Assembly: GCA_029204225.1 (NCBI GenBank)
Contig: MU831912.1
Span: 33,113 to 97,112, forward strand
Length of the DNA stretch: 64,000 nt
Direction of reading: 5' to 3'
Source of the DNA: Diphasiastrum complanatum
Lineage: Eukaryota > Streptophyta > Lycopodiopsida > Lycopodiales > Lycopodiaceae
Part shown: one piece after another, positions 12,480 to 23,700 of the stretch
Position numbering within the stretch: the first letter of the stretch is position 1
Layout of the letters: the number at the start of each line of letters is the position of its first letter
Position numbers and translations under genes: made by a program
Notes under the pieces: generated by a model
Seen by the model: only the letters and a program-made list of their open reading frames with translations
Told to the model about the DNA's origin: nothing
The model's database searches: none

Positions 12480-13219
12480 CGATAGTCTTGGATCTCATGG
12501 TTGGAATGCTTGCAGTATCTACTAAACAGTTTCTTCTTTGTCGGCTGATTCGACTGTTCTTGACGATGTGTCAGTTTCTGATCTTTCTTTGATGATCTCG
12601 GGCCTTTTTTCTTTTGCTTAGTCCAGCCTTTGTTGGTGTATAAGACGTGAGAGTCAACAGTCGAGGAACTGGAGGCTTCGTTCTTATGAGAGTCTTCCTA
12701 CAACACCATTATGATGACTCTTGAAAGAGCCAGTTCTGGATGCGTCGTGATGGTCATCACCCAGCTGTCATATGAGCTTGACAAGCTTGATAGCAGTGTC
12801 ATTACTACGTCTTGATCATTTATGATAGATCCGACAATGGCCATTTGCTTCAATAGGTCCTTGAACTGGTTGATGTGATTCTGAAGGGAATCACCATTTG
12901 CCATCTTGAGGGAGTAAAATTTCTTCCTAAGATGTAGCTTGGAAGCTATATCTCGCACTTCATATAATGTGTTCAAGATGTCCTAGCCTTCCTTGGATGT
13001 CTGAGCTTTGGACACATGGCCGATTTGCATGTCCGAGATGTTGAGAATGATAAGCACAAATGCTTTGCCATCCTTCAGCTTCCATCAGAAGATTGCTGTG
13101 TCGTCGGCTTCGGCTCTTGCCTCTTCACCTGTAACAACGTCATACAATTTCTTAGCCATTAGCACAGTTCTCATCTTAAATTTCCACAGATGGTAATTGG
13201 CTCCATCAAGCTTGTCCAT
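12480..13219 (-). pseudogene. Copia X: gag (UBN2-type)
   Basis: From an ATG at 13,219 the minus strand reads DKLDGANYHLWKFKMRTVL, typical for the copia gag N-terminus. It continues through DIASKLHLRKKFYSLKM, SLQNHINQFKDLLKQM and MTLLSSLSSSYDSWV, then a basic region and a degraded CCHC knuckle. In-frame stops are present. It lies 250 bases downstream of the PBS at 13,470-13,481, as expected for a copia gag. Confidence 0.82.
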
Positions 13220-13469
13220 AATAGGACTGGCCTTCCCTTGGAAATCCACATGGAAGATTAGTCTAGATGATAGTAGTAACTATCAGTGACTTAAGTATGA
13301 GAATCCAGTGTTAAATTACTAAACAAGAAGATAGTTATCCTATCCGCTAGTAGGATTCGGTTCTATGGAAAGCTTATCAGGCTGTAGAAATAGCTCTGAC
13401 TTAAAACTGCTTAAGAAACAGATGAATTTAGACATTAAAGCTCTAAACGATCAAAGAATAGTAACCTAA

Positions 13470-13481
13470 GCTCTGATACCA
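13470..13481 (-). promoter_or_regulatory. Primer-binding site (initiator Met-tRNA), copia X
   Basis: The plus strand reads gctctgatacca, so the minus strand reads TGGTATCAGAGC, complementary to the 3' end of plant initiator tRNA-Met. It marks the inner edge of the copia X 5' LTR, which starts at 13,482. Confidence 0.85.
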
Positions 13482-15400
13482 TGCCTGGAAAGAGAGGAAA
13501 TTCTCTTGGTGCGTGCACTATTGGTAACAATAGGCAAACACAATAACAAAGTCAAATTCAGAGCTAGATGCGCGGTGATAGCAAAAGCAAAAGAACAGAC
13601 TATTAGACAAAGCAATCATAAGGTCAGACATAGAGTAGAAAGCATTGCATATACTGATAGAATCTAAACGCAGAACTAGACAACACTTTATTCAGATTAA
13701 TTGTAATGAAATACAAGTCAGTGATGCAGGTGAGCACAAGACAATAGCGAGCAAAACTGCATGCTCACAAAGCTAACTACAAATTGTAAAAGCTATGAGC
13801 TAATACTGACGATCCGTCTGAAGAGGAGAATCAATGCATGAAAGCATCTACTGTGTCTGTCTCGTCGGATTTGATAATCTGAGTTCTTGATCATTTGATC
13901 AATTACATTACTTGCTTAATGCCTACAATGGTATGCACGCTATATACATTTATGTAGATGATTGTACAAGAGATGGCGTGGAGCCGTTGTGCCGTCAGGA
14001 AGAAGATCATGGCTGCTATCATTGTCAAGTTGGTTGCGCAGTACAGAGGATGAGCGTGAGGAGGCCAATAAGTCGGACTTCCCTGATATGTCGACCAAGT
14101 TGGGTCTACCCGATAGTTCGTCCAACTTCGATAAGTCGGCCATCTCCTCTTGCTCGTCTTTAGTAGTTGAGCTACGTGACAATACCAGTAAATATGCAAC
14201 AATGAATGGAACTAGATTAACATGGGATTTAGGAGAGTAGAGGATATAAATCCAACAGTTGTGTTCAACAAAATAGACAAAAACAATAAGAGATTTATCA
14301 GTTACAAACAACTAAAGAGAAGCGTACATTTTGACATGATATTGAACTCAATAAGAAGATAGATTGATTCAATAAGTAGCATGTACAAAATTAGATAATG
14401 AGAGCAAAACAATAGCGTACGAAATCGCGTACTCCAAGTTATCTCTAAGTAGCTGAAAACTCTATCTGATGCACTTCTGCTAATAAGCAGTAAGCGTGAA
14501 TAGCAATACTCTAATAGAGCTTTGAAAAGAAACTTTATAGAGACTAGAACTAGAGCTAAAGAAGTCTTTGATGATCAAATATTTATACTAAAGCAATTAA
14601 CGCGTATCCAGAAGGACAGCTAATTAGGTCGCAGATCGCAATAGCTAGTTGGCCATAATTTGCTACCATCCATCTAGTTAGGACTTCCCAAAAATTTATT
14701 TGCAAAGTAATTAGGGCAAGTCGTCATATCAAGTGGAACACTAACTGTTGTTCTTCGACATGGTAGACTCCTTTGACTTTCGTCGATAGGTCAGATGATG
14801 TCCGATATGTTGGAGCCACCTATTCAACGATTCCTGAGTATTTCTGTAGACTGTGTAGAAACACAAATAAAACTGCAGGACTGGATACTAAAATGGATGA
14901 AGATTAAAGATTGATTATTTGGATAAATCACCCAAAGAGTAGAATAATACAACACTCTCCATCCCTTAACTCATCACTAATCTAGATCTAGCCATTTTCT
15001 ATATGTTAATAACTTGTACAGTTGCACAGTTTGCAAAGGACTGCAACTGTAGAGGACTGCAAATGCAAGAGGATCACTTGCAGTCTCTAGCAGTAATAAG
15101 GTTCAAGGCCCTGCAAGAAGACTGACTACAAAGTTCTCGCAAGAACGTCACTTGCGATTTCTAGCGGACTTCATGCCTACGCAAAAGGAGGAGAACGGCG
15201 CCAGTCTTCACCCCCTTCTTGCCATAATCTACATTAGATGCTGCCTTCTTGTACTTTCATGTGCACTAGTGTAAAATTGTATAAAGATGATGATCACTGT
15301 AATTAATAATATACAACCAGACACACCAAAGGTAGACACATTGTAGATGCTTTTCATGCATCATTTTTTTCACCTTTCTGAATGTCAACAAGAAGCTGAA
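13482..15400 (-). repeat. 5' LTR of copia X and flanking repeat sequence (outer edge not resolved)
   Basis: The LTR must begin at 13,482, next to the PBS. A minus-strand TATAAATA lies near 14,579-14,586 and could be its promoter. Two segments (about 13,700-13,860 and 14,370-14,520) share similar wording, such as 'gagcaaaac' with 'gcatgctcac' or 'gcgtactcc', so two related LTR pieces may be present. I could not find the matching TG...CA outer terminus. Open frames on both strands at 13,900-14,311 are not genes. Confidence 0.45.
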
Positions 15401-15786
15401 TAGACTATCACTCATTCAGTTGATCAAACCAATAGCTCAATAACTTCCTCTTTCTCTCTGTTAAATCAGAGTATTGTTTTAGAAAGAGCACAACTCTGTC
15501 TACATTCAGACTTGTACTTTCTATGATTATTTCTTGATGTTCCAGTAATCTAAATCGTATTGTGTTGTGTCAAATGGGTTTTCATTCTGTTCTAATTGTT
15601 TTATGCTATGCAGATAAAGTTATTTGTAAATTAAAATGTTTTATGATTGTTAATTAGTGTTGATTATAAGATATAGCTCTGAATTTGTTATGCTTTTGCA
15701 AAGCACAAACAGATCGTTTGTGTAGGCCTATGATTACCATCGTGCACACATAGAGAGATTGGTGAAATCATGCCATCTCAGCTCTT

Positions 15787-16474
15787 TCATTTCGTACCAT
15801 CATTCTCCAACACATGGTCACTAATTTTTGAATCAACCATAGAAACTGCCTCATTTGGTGGGTTTTTCCATTTCAGAACCATGTTATAGTGCTGTTTAGC
15901 TTTCTTTTTTGTCATCAACCTTGTAGACTTCTCTTCCTTCCTAATGACTACTTTTGGTGGTTTCATTGGCGGATCATCAAGAATATGTCTGACTCCAAAT
16001 CTTGTAGGAACCATATGGGTTAAGATTTGTTCATCAGTAAGTTTTACATTCTCATCATAAGATAAAGCATGGCTAGCGGGAATAAGTTCATCTTCAATGG
16101 GATCCAAAATTGGTTTGGTCGAGATCCATGCTACATTCATCATATTGACTAGAAATGTGATGAGTGTATCAAGAGTGCGATTTTCCATAGGAATGTCTAA
16201 TTTGTCATCACATCAACACATGTATCCCTCTCTACAATCAACAGTTGCAAGTGCTTGATTCCAGTTAACAATATCAGTTTGAGAATCATAATGGACTCCC
16301 AAAGTTTTTTCCTCTCGATCACGAATATGATATGTTGTGCAAGAGTCATCATCTTCCTTTTGAATTTATGGCTTGATCATCCAAGTCAATGGATCAACTT
16401 TGACTGCTTTCTTGCAATTTTCAAATGTGATTTTGCCTGTACTACATTTATGAATTACTTGCCCAACTGGCGTA
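15787..16474 (-). pseudogene. Gypsy gag-protease gene, downstream half (after the copia insertion)
   Basis: Removing the copia element at 16,480-21,711 and one ACCAC copy joins this piece in frame to 21,717-23,085. The join reads YRILLGCPWLRQLGK, the end of a Ty3-type retropepsin (ILLGRPWL). Beyond it comes degraded sequence and a 133-residue open frame (15,787-16,188) with LTDEQILTHMVPTRFG. I take this as the protease-RT linker, but RT itself is not seen. Confidence 0.55.
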
Positions 16475-16479
16475 ACCAC
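16475..16479. repeat. Target-site duplication ACCAC, left copy
   Basis: The five bases ACCAC lie immediately before the 5' LTR and are repeated exactly at 21,712-21,716 after the 3' LTR. They prove the boundaries of this insertion. Confidence 0.95.
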
Positions 16480-17341
16480 TGTGAAGAATTGTAAAACATA
16501 TCTATCTTACATATGTTGATTTTGGGGGTTCTACCCATGTAATTTGATTGTACATATTCAAGGTGTGTGAATTGAGCACATATCCTTGTAGAATAGGGCG
16601 AGTTTGAGTTAGGTAGATCAAGTTCCAATGACATGCATAAAGTCTAGTTGCTCTAGTATGACATGCAACAATGTTCACAATGTCTAGATTGACATGCATG
16701 TAGATTTACACATAGAATTGGTCAAATATGGCCTTGTAGGAACTTGAGCCATCATAAATGCATTGTGTCCTAAGTTTCTATTGAGACATGCATAGCATGC
16801 AAATATTCTAATGTATAGATGCAAGTAGAATTGTAGGTTCATAGTTGAGAAATTGACATTTGGATAAAGTAGGTAGAAGTTAGGTGCAATTTCTTCATGC
16901 AAGCTATTAGGTGTCAATATGGTAGTAATTTACACTTGAATAGGTGTAGGGAATGCATTGAATGCTAGTAGTACCACGAATTTATGCTCTCCTATATATG
17001 TTCATATGGTTCTCATTCATTTCCAATGATGAATCAAGCTTTGGTAAGGTCATAATGTCAAAATTGGATCTCATTCTATTTTGCTTGTAATTGTATTCTC
17101 TCTCTAACTTGAGATTGGTGTCTTCTTCATACATTATTTTGCTTGTGTATTTTCCCTATTTGGAGAAATTAGTATTGCTTTGATCTGTAGCATTCTAGAT
17201 TGTGCTCTAGCCTCAAATTTGTTGGTAGATTGTAGTATTACTCTGCAGGTGATCTATGTGCTACCACAAAGCATGGTAAAGATCATTCACACTTTTGTTG
17301 TGGTTCTTCCCCACACATGTGAAGTTGCTGGATTTTTCACA
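16480..17341 (+). repeat. 5' LTR of the non-autonomous copia
   Basis: It starts TGTGAAGAATTGTAAAACAT and ends GGATTTTTCACA, directly before the PBS. It aligns with the 3' LTR at 20,889-21,711 along its length, apart from short indels. Confidence 0.95.
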
Positions 17342-17354
17342 TGGTATTAGAGCC
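17342..17354 (+). promoter_or_regulatory. Primer-binding site
   Basis: TGGTATTAGAGCC follows the 5' LTR directly. It differs from the usual initiator-Met site TGGTATCAGAGC by one C-to-T change. The leader from here to 18,082 has no gene. Confidence 0.85.
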
Positions 17355-18082
17355 ATACCATGCTTTGAGTGCTACTAACTGAAGAATTTTGTGACAATTC
17401 AAGCTAGGAAGTTGTTTAGCACTTTTTTGTTATCTATTCTTGAACAGTTTTTGGATGAATGAGGTTAGAACTGATAGTTTCAGGTCTGAATCCAAGTTGT
17501 ATGAAATTTAGACTTTTCACAAGTGTGAAAACCAGAATACATCATTTCATTCTATTTCCTTGATGCTAGGTCCAAAGGTACTGACATTATAGCTTGTTGG
17601 AAAGCTAGAAGAGTCTACTTTCCAATGCAATTGATTTCAATTCATTTTGATGACCCTAGTAGGAGTTATAAGCTCTTAAAGAAGGGTAGGGAGAGACCCA
17701 AAACCCGAGTGGACACTTTTTGAATTGATTATATTGCATGCATCATTCAAAATTCACAATTTTTGTACTCAATCATAAAGAGAATTGGATAAGACAAGTT
17801 TTTGTTGTCATAGTCACATCATTTCACACAAAGAGTTGTGTTTGAGTTGCATGTGTGTTTCTAGAGTGTTTTTCATTCATTCGAAACTCATGGGAAAATT
17901 TGACATCTAACTTGTAAGGGCTTCATTAGGTCATAGAGGCTAGATACAAATTTAAAGTGATTGATTTTCTGTTGTGAGCAAGATCTCACATAGCTGTTGC
18001 AAGATTTTACATAGGATTTGGTAGTACACCCAATTGTTTTGGTTCCTATAGTGAAAGAGAAGCAACACATTCAATTCCATTT

Positions 18083-18817
18083 TTGTTGTCCAATTTGCAG
18101 TCTAGTGAGAGACTAGATTCATCCAACTATTCAATTTGGAAGGATAGGATAGAATATTTGTTGGTTCTTTATGGTGTAATGGACATAGTATTAGGAATTG
18201 AAGTTGAACTTGAAGCTTGTGATGAGGCTCAAAGGTTCAAGAAAAGAGCAAGAATTGCTCTTCATATCATCAAACTGAACATCTTTAGTGAGATGTTGAG
18301 AGAAGTAAGTTCATGTACCTCAGCCAAGCAGACTTGGGAAACCCTTAAGAACTTTTTTGAAGCAAAGATCACATCAAGACTTCTTACTCTTAGAAATTAG
18401 ATCTTTTCTAGTTTTCAAAGAGTTGATGAAAGTGCTTCAAGTTTTGTAATGAGAATTAAAGATCTTCACAGAGAGATAGCATGCATAGGAGATACTCTAG
18501 AGAACAGTCAACTTGTTCAAGTAATCCTTAATGGAATTAGAAAAGAGTTTTCAAATTTTGTGAAAATGTATGCTATCAAGGAGGAGATACTATCTATGAA
18601 AGCTCTACATTTTCTTATTGCTGAAGAATGCAGACAAACGAACAAGCTGATGAAGATCAACACACTTTCAAGGAAGGATGGTGGTTGTGGCAAAGCTCAC
18701 TTTGCCAAGGACAAGTCAAGAGGGAGGAGCAAAAACAAATTTTCTCAAGCCTTCATCAAGGACAAATCAAAGGACGAAGCAAAGGACAAAGACCAAGGAG
18801 GAGTAGAGATGATTTAA
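18083..18817 (+). CDS. gag of the non-autonomous copia (one in-frame stop)
   Basis: Copia gag forms the virus-like particle that packages element RNA. The frame reads SSERLDSSNYSIWKDRIEYLL, then AKQTWETLKNFFEAK, a TAG at 18,398, and continues in the same frame with FVMRIKDLHREI and a Lys-rich tail ending at TGA 18,815. This is the UBN2-type gag order. The zinc knuckle is only a remnant (GGCGKAHFAKD). The frame overlaps the protease frame at 18,628-18,817. The single stop may be decay or, less likely, readthrough. Confidence 0.8.
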
Positions 18818-19521
18818 CTCGTTCTTCTATCTTCAAGAAGAAGACTCAAGAAGATCAAGCCAATTTTTTCATAGAAGACTCACATGCAAGTGAAGGAGAA
18901 GCATCTCTCATGATGTCTAGTTTCTCCTCTTTACCTTTTAATGATGTATCTTGGCATATTGATAGTGGAGCCACAAGTCATATGAGTTGCTCCAAGAGTT
19001 CTTTTATTTCTATTGAATCTTATCAAGAACTTCAAGAATCAATCTACACTACTGTTGGTGATGCATGTTCAATTGAAGGATTTGGAATTTGTTCCTTGAA
19101 ACTTGCATCTTCTATGAGTTTATCACTTTCCAATGTACTTTATGTTCCTAATCTCACAAAGAATGTGATTAGTGTTGGAAAGTTATTTGTTGAAGGCTTT
19201 GAAGTGGAATTCAATGTCAATAATTGTTTTCTAGAGAAAGGTGATGAGATCCTAGCAAGTGGATCTAGATATGGAGGCATTTTCAAGTTAGATGTGCATG
19301 AGAATGCAAGTACTTGTGATTTTGAATTGATGACTTGTGTTTCCAAGGAGGAAGTATGGCATAGGAGGTTGCATGTTTCCAATTTTAGATCTATGTCCTC
19401 AATAGTCAAGGAGATCAAGCCAAGAGTGGCTTATTCTATGGCAAAATCACATATGGATCCATGTTTGATATCTTCAACCAAGACAAAACATCCTATGGAG
19501 CTGGAGCACTCAGCTCTCTAA
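18818..19521 (+). CDS. Protease and pre-integrase region of the non-autonomous copia
   Basis: This frame is shifted -1 relative to gag. It carries the aspartic protease site HIDSGATSHMSC (Asp codon 18,961-18,963), SNVLYVPNLTKNVISVGKL, the strand GDEILASGSRYGGIFKLD, and the start of the pre-integrase block EEVWHRRLHVSNFRSM. The block lacks the usual LGHLN and the Cys pair that follows. The reading ends at 19,521. The open frame extends back to 18,628 over gag, so gag and protease could be joined by a -1 frameshift or separated by an indel. Confidence 0.8.
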
Positions 19522-20306
19522 GCAAGAGAGATACCTCTTGCTTTTCTAATCTTATTGATGATTCCACAAGTAACCAATGGCTATGTCTTGTCTCTTCAAG
19601 TTTTATGGTGCATGTGTATTTTCCATCATGCAAAGCTTTTTGGAGTTATGGAGCTATTGGAAGGATTGCACTATATGGAGTCTTGTTCAACTATAAGCCT
19701 AAGGTTGTGTACCTTAGTGTTCTTGAAGGTTATTGCTTTGCATGTGTTTTCTTGGAAGCAAGGAAGGATGGAGATCCAAGTCTATGGATCATGGTTGGAT
19801 GCTTATCCACCAAGGAAAACTACATAGCCTTTACACTCTCTATCTCAAAGGTGTTTGAGCATGGAGATGTTATTGTTTTTCATGAAGATCTAGTTTCAAT
19901 CTTGGAAGGGGCCGAGAGCACATCATTTTATGATGCATCACAAATCATTTCTATGGTGGGTAATCAAGTTGTGATGGGGTCGAGGTTTGAGGAGAAGTAT
20001 CCTCAACATGCATGTCTAAAGAGACCTTCATCATTGGACAAGGCCGAGACCTTGTTGTTCTTATTTTATGGAAAAAAAAGGATAAGTAAAGGTGGTATTC
20101 ATTCTATTCTACTCACCTATGGTTCTCTTTCTTTGATTGATGATATATCTTGCTTAGTTGAGATTTGCTTATCTCAAAGATCAAGTAAGACTATTCTTGT
20201 TTTGAATGAAGTATTTAATTTGGAATTAATTTTTGTCATTAATGACTTGATTATGTTTCCAAAACATCGAAAGCAAGATATTATGCCATCATTTGTATGC
20301 TCTTAA
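19461..20306 (+). CDS. Unrecognised ORF in place of copia pol
   Basis: A 281-codon open frame starting inside the end of the protease frame. It has no integrase DDE blocks, RT blocks or YxDD motif. It reads as hydrophobic, beta-rich sequence, for example YKPKVVYLSVLEGYCF, STKENYIAFTLSI and EHGDVIVFHEDLVSI, without a recognised signal peptide or fold. A second frame at 19,555-19,827 is also open. It may be a captured host sequence, a decayed unique gene or chance; I do not assign a function. Confidence 0.5.
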   Translation: MFDIFNQDKTSYGAGALSSLSKRDTSCFSNLIDDSTSNQWLCLVSSSFMVHVYFPSCKAFWSYGAIGRIALYGVLFNYKPKVVYLSVLEGYCFACVFLEARKDGDPSLWIMVGCLSTKENYIAFTLSISKVFEHGDVIVFHEDLVSILEGAESTSFYDASQIISMVGNQVVMGSRFEEKYPQHACLKRPSSLDKAETLLFLFYGKKRISKGGIHSILLTYGSLSLIDDISCLVEICLSQRSSKTILVLNEVFNLELIFVINDLIMFPKHRKQDIMPSFVCS

Positions 20307-20392
20307 ATTGAGTAAGAGCAAAAATGAGTTTAGTACTCCTAGTTTGAAAAAAAAAAGTTTTTTCATGTCTTGAGACATATTGTGAACTTCTT

Positions 20393-20881
20393 TTGAGAGT
20401 AAGTGAAACATCCAATGAGGACACTTACATCCTTAAGAAAGTATTAAGCCTCAAAGAGATCAAGTTTGAGTATGCTTTCAAGATTAGATCCATTTTGGAT
20501 AGAGTTCATATTGTTTGGACTAATAAAGCTAGCATGCTTAACCTTGAATATTGCTCATGGTATAATCTTGATCTATATGATCTTTGTGATCATGATGAAG
20601 CTTGGAGGCCTCGGATTTTCATATTCTTATGCAACCATCTTCATGCATGTGGAGTTCTCAAATCCGAGATCAGGGTCAAGCATGGAGGAGGCATATCGAC
20701 ATTGTGGCAGATTGGTGGAATATTTTTCAAAGGCATTTGGAAAAGATTTCTATCAAAGAGATCTTATCGTGGATTTGGTAAGCGTGCTGCTATGATGGAT
20801 TCTTTGGATCTTCACTTCAAACACAAAAGAAAGAATCCATACACGAAGGATCTTCATCAACATCAGATAGATATATTTTAA
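20393..20881 (+). CDS. Second unrecognised ORF, ending at the PPT
   Basis: A 162-codon open frame that ends at the PPT, just before the 3' LTR. An RNase H with KHIE...DILTKP would be expected here, but none is present. The sequence has KIRSILDRVHIVWTNKAS in the middle and basic clusters at the end (KRFLSKRSYRGFGKR, FKHKRKNPYTKD). Function unknown. Confidence 0.45.
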   Translation: MRVSETSNEDTYILKKVLSLKEIKFEYAFKIRSILDRVHIVWTNKASMLNLEYCSWYNLDLYDLCDHDEAWRPRIFIFLCNHLHACGVLKSEIRVKHGGGISTLWQIGGIFFKGIWKRFLSKRSYRGFGKRAAMMDSLDLHFKHKRKNPYTKDLHQHQIDIF

Positions 20882-20888
20882 GGAGGAG
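20880..20888 (+). promoter_or_regulatory. Polypurine tract
   Basis: AAGGAGGAG lies immediately before the TG of the 3' LTR. The identical tract precedes the LTR at 6,452. Confidence 0.9.
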
Positions 20889-21711
20889 TGTGAAGAATTG
20901 TAAAACATATCTATCTTACATATGTTGATTTTGCGGGTTCTACCCATGTGATTTGATTGTACATATTCAAGGTGTGTAAAATGAGCACATATCCTTGTAG
21001 AATAGGGCGAGTTTGAGCTAGGTAGATCAAGTTCCAATGACATGCATAAAGTCTAGTTGGTCTAGTATGACATGCAACAATGTTCACAATGTCTAGATTG
21101 ACATGCATGTAGATTTACACATAGAATTGGTCAAATATGGCGTTGTAGGAACTCGAGCCATCATCAATGCATTGTGTCTTAAATTTCTATTGAGACATGC
21201 ATAGCATGCAAATACTCTAATGGACACATGCAAGTAGAATTGTAGGTTCATAGTTGAGAAATTGACATTTGGATAAAGTAGGTAGCTGTTAGGTGTGGTA
21301 GTAGTTTACACTTGAATAGGTGAAGGGAATGCATTGGATGCTGGTAGTACCATGAATTTATGCTCTCCTATATATGTACATATGGTTCTCATTCATTTCC
21401 AATGATGAATCAAGCTTTGGTAAGGTCATAATGTCAAAATTGGATCTCATTCTATTTCGCTTGTAATTGTATTCTCTCTCTAATTTGAGATTGGTGTCTT
21501 CTTCATACATTATTTTGCTTGTGTATTTTCCCTATTTGTGAAAAATTAGTATTGCTTTGATCTGTAGCATTCTAGATCTCTAGCATCAAATCTGTTGGTA
21601 GATTGTAGTATTACTCTGTAGGTGATCTGTGTGCTACCACAAAGCATGGTAAAGATCATTCACACTTTTGTTGTGGTTCCCCACACGTGTGAAGTTGCTG
21701 GATTTTTCACA
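20889..21711 (+). repeat. 3' LTR of the non-autonomous copia
   Basis: It begins TGTGAAGAATTGTAAAACAT and ends GGATTTTTCACA, then ACCAC. Relative to the 5' LTR it has several short deletions and scattered substitutions. Confidence 0.95.
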
Positions 21712-21716
21712 ACCAC
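21712..21716. repeat. Target-site duplication ACCAC, right copy
   Basis: Exact repeat of 16,475-16,479. Confidence 0.95.
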
Positions 21717-23085
21717 GGGCATCCCAATAAAATCCGATAAACTAATAGTGCTTCTAGTAAGTCCATTACTACAAAAATAATGATGAATTGAACTGAACAC
21801 CAACAATTTTAACTGCTACATCTTCCACCATGTCTTTAGGTAGATTGATTAGCCAACTCAATTGTAAACGTTGCAGGTTTCATCTTTGTAAGACCCCATT
21901 TGGCATACAATTTTGTAGAAATAAGATTGACTCATGACCCTCCATCTATCATTGCCACCTCTCAATCAAAATGTCTATGTTGAATCGGCAAGGTGATGTT
22001 CCTCTGTTCGCTCTCCCAAGTGGCCTCTACATTAACTACTTCATTTGATTCTTTAAATCTGACACAATATAGTGGTTCTCAGTGGACTTTTGGTTTAGTT
22101 TTGGTCAATCTCTCAGCTAATACTTCTTTGGCTTGAGGCACCAATTTTAAGAATTCTCCCAATGTAATATCCATCTTACTAGACAGAATATTCATGATTA
22201 GCTCTATTTGCAACGCCTCTGATTTTGTCATCTTAAAGGATTTTTTATGATAATGCAATTGGGTATTAACATCAGTACATTGATGTGATCTATGCAAAAG
22301 GATCAGATAATTTCGTTGGTGGCACATGTACAGAATGAACTTCCAATGCAACTCTGACATTTTTCAAGGCTTCTTCCTCTTGTAAGTCTTTGATCCACTG
22401 CCTTATATTGTGATATTTCTTCTTCTCAGAGTTGAGATTGGATAAACCCCAGATGCGATAGGTAAATCACTGATTGGTACAGATTTTGCAGGTGGTGGTT
22501 TAGCAGCAACTTCTTTCCATTTTTGAGCTCTTGTGACAATCATAACTGTGCAGATGGTTCAATGGATTTCCTTGGTATAGGACAAATTGTTGGTCTTTAT
22601 TTGATCATAATCATGTTCAATGGAGCTATTACTGGTGGTGGTTCTGGTCTCGATAGACAATCTTTATAGCAATGTTCTTACCCGCATTCTCGACAAAAAG
22701 GAATTAAATTTGTCTTCATTTGGACATTCTGCAATTTGATGATTTTCTCTGCATCCAAAACAAATAAGTGGTGCTCTAGCCCATTGTCTAGATTGTTGTT
22801 GTTGCGTAGCAACATAGATAGCATATTACTCCGGAGGTCTAGTGTCTTGTTCCGTATTATAATTCCAACGATCCTGTCTACTTGAAGCTTCTGGCTCTAT
22901 CATATTTGCATGAGGAGCTTGTTGTACTTGAGGAGCATGTAAATCTAACGGTTTTGAAAAACCAAGGCCATGGACCTTACCATTTGGTGCTTTTCATCTG
23001 GGACTTTCTTGATAACCATACTTAGAATATCTTTGCTGGATAATCCGAGGACTAAACGAACAAAAAGCAGTCTTGTGTCCAAGGT
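21717..23085 (-). pseudogene. Gypsy gag-protease gene, upstream half
   Basis: Read on the minus strand from about 23,085: a basic region, a zinc knuckle C-x2-C-x4-H-x4-C (CFGCRENHQIAEC, near 22,730-22,770), then LKLVPQAKEVLAERL in the frame at 22,079-22,360. Retropepsin follows, with AMIDGGSRVNLIS in place of the usual DTGSSVN. The catalytic Asp is kept, but the DTG Thr is Gly. Stops are scattered. The start is cut off by a copia fragment at 23,086, and the end is split by the copia insertion at 21,711. Confidence 0.7.
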
Positions 23086-23541
23086 TCTTCATGTTTTGAA
23101 TCTTACTAAAAATTTGCTCTCAATTAATAGGATCGTGGATCATTGGTCATAGGAAGTCATTGCTATTCTACAAATAGTCAAGCTCTTCATACTTCAACTT
23201 TTGAATTGACTGATATGTTATGGCATGTCAGATTAGGCCATTTGAATATATATAGTATCCAACAAATGTTGACTCTGAATTTGGTACAAGATCTGCATTC
23301 CATTAGCAAATCGACTTCTCACTATGAAAGCTATATTATCAACAAGCATGCTAGAAGTCCATCCCATTCCGATTCTGCTCATTCTTCAAAAGACTTACTA
23401 AATCTTGTACATAGTGACATTTGTGGTCCTATGAAAACCTGTTCCACAGGGGGAGCCATTTACTTTCTAGCTTTTATTGATGATTTTTCTAGAAGAACTG
23501 TCGCTTACTTTCTGAAGAATAAATCTGAAGCATTCAAGTAG
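23086..23541 (+). pseudogene. Copia fragment: protease end, pre-integrase, integrase start
   Basis: Plus-strand reading: VLHVLNLTKNLLSINRI, then in the next frame LTDMLWHVRLGHLNIYSIQQM, LLNLVHSDICGPMKT and YFLAFIDDFSRRTVAYFLKNKSEAF, after which it stops. This is a short internal piece of a copia polyprotein with no LTR. It lies against the opposite-strand gypsy gag. Confidence 0.85.
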
Positions 23542-23582
23542 TTAGCAAGGAAATATAAAAAAAGGAAGAAATAAAACATCGT

Positions 23583-23700
23583 GGCATGTGTATTGTAAGT
23601 CCACATGTGAGTAATTGTTAATAAACTTCTACCATGGCATGTGTATTGTAAGTCCACATGTGAGTAATTGTTAATAAACTTTTACCATGGCATGTGTGTT
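23583..23700. repeat. 53-bp tandem repeat, about 2.2 copies
   Basis: Units start at ggcatgtgt near 23,583, 23,636 and 23,689. The first two are nearly identical over the whole 53 bases. Confidence 0.9.

Larger units (their letters stand above)
16480..21711 (+). mobile_element. Complete non-autonomous copia-like LTR retrotransposon
   Basis: A 5.2-kb element bounded by ACCAC target duplications. Order: 5' LTR, PBS, gag, protease/pre-integrase, two unrecognised ORFs, PPT, 3' LTR. Both LTRs begin TGTGAA and end TTCACA. No integrase, RT or RNase H motif is readable between 19,430 and 20,880, where an autonomous copia has about 3 kb of pol. It must therefore be moved by a helper, perhaps the family represented at 6,085-7,131, which shares its PPT and LTR start. 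The two LTRs differ by small indels (862 against 823 bases), so the insertion is not very recent. Confidence 0.9.

Noticed and set aside
13903-14311. Four overlapping ORFs of 83-123 codons
   Set aside because: They lie in LTR-type sequence next to a PBS, overlap on both strands and show no conserved motif.
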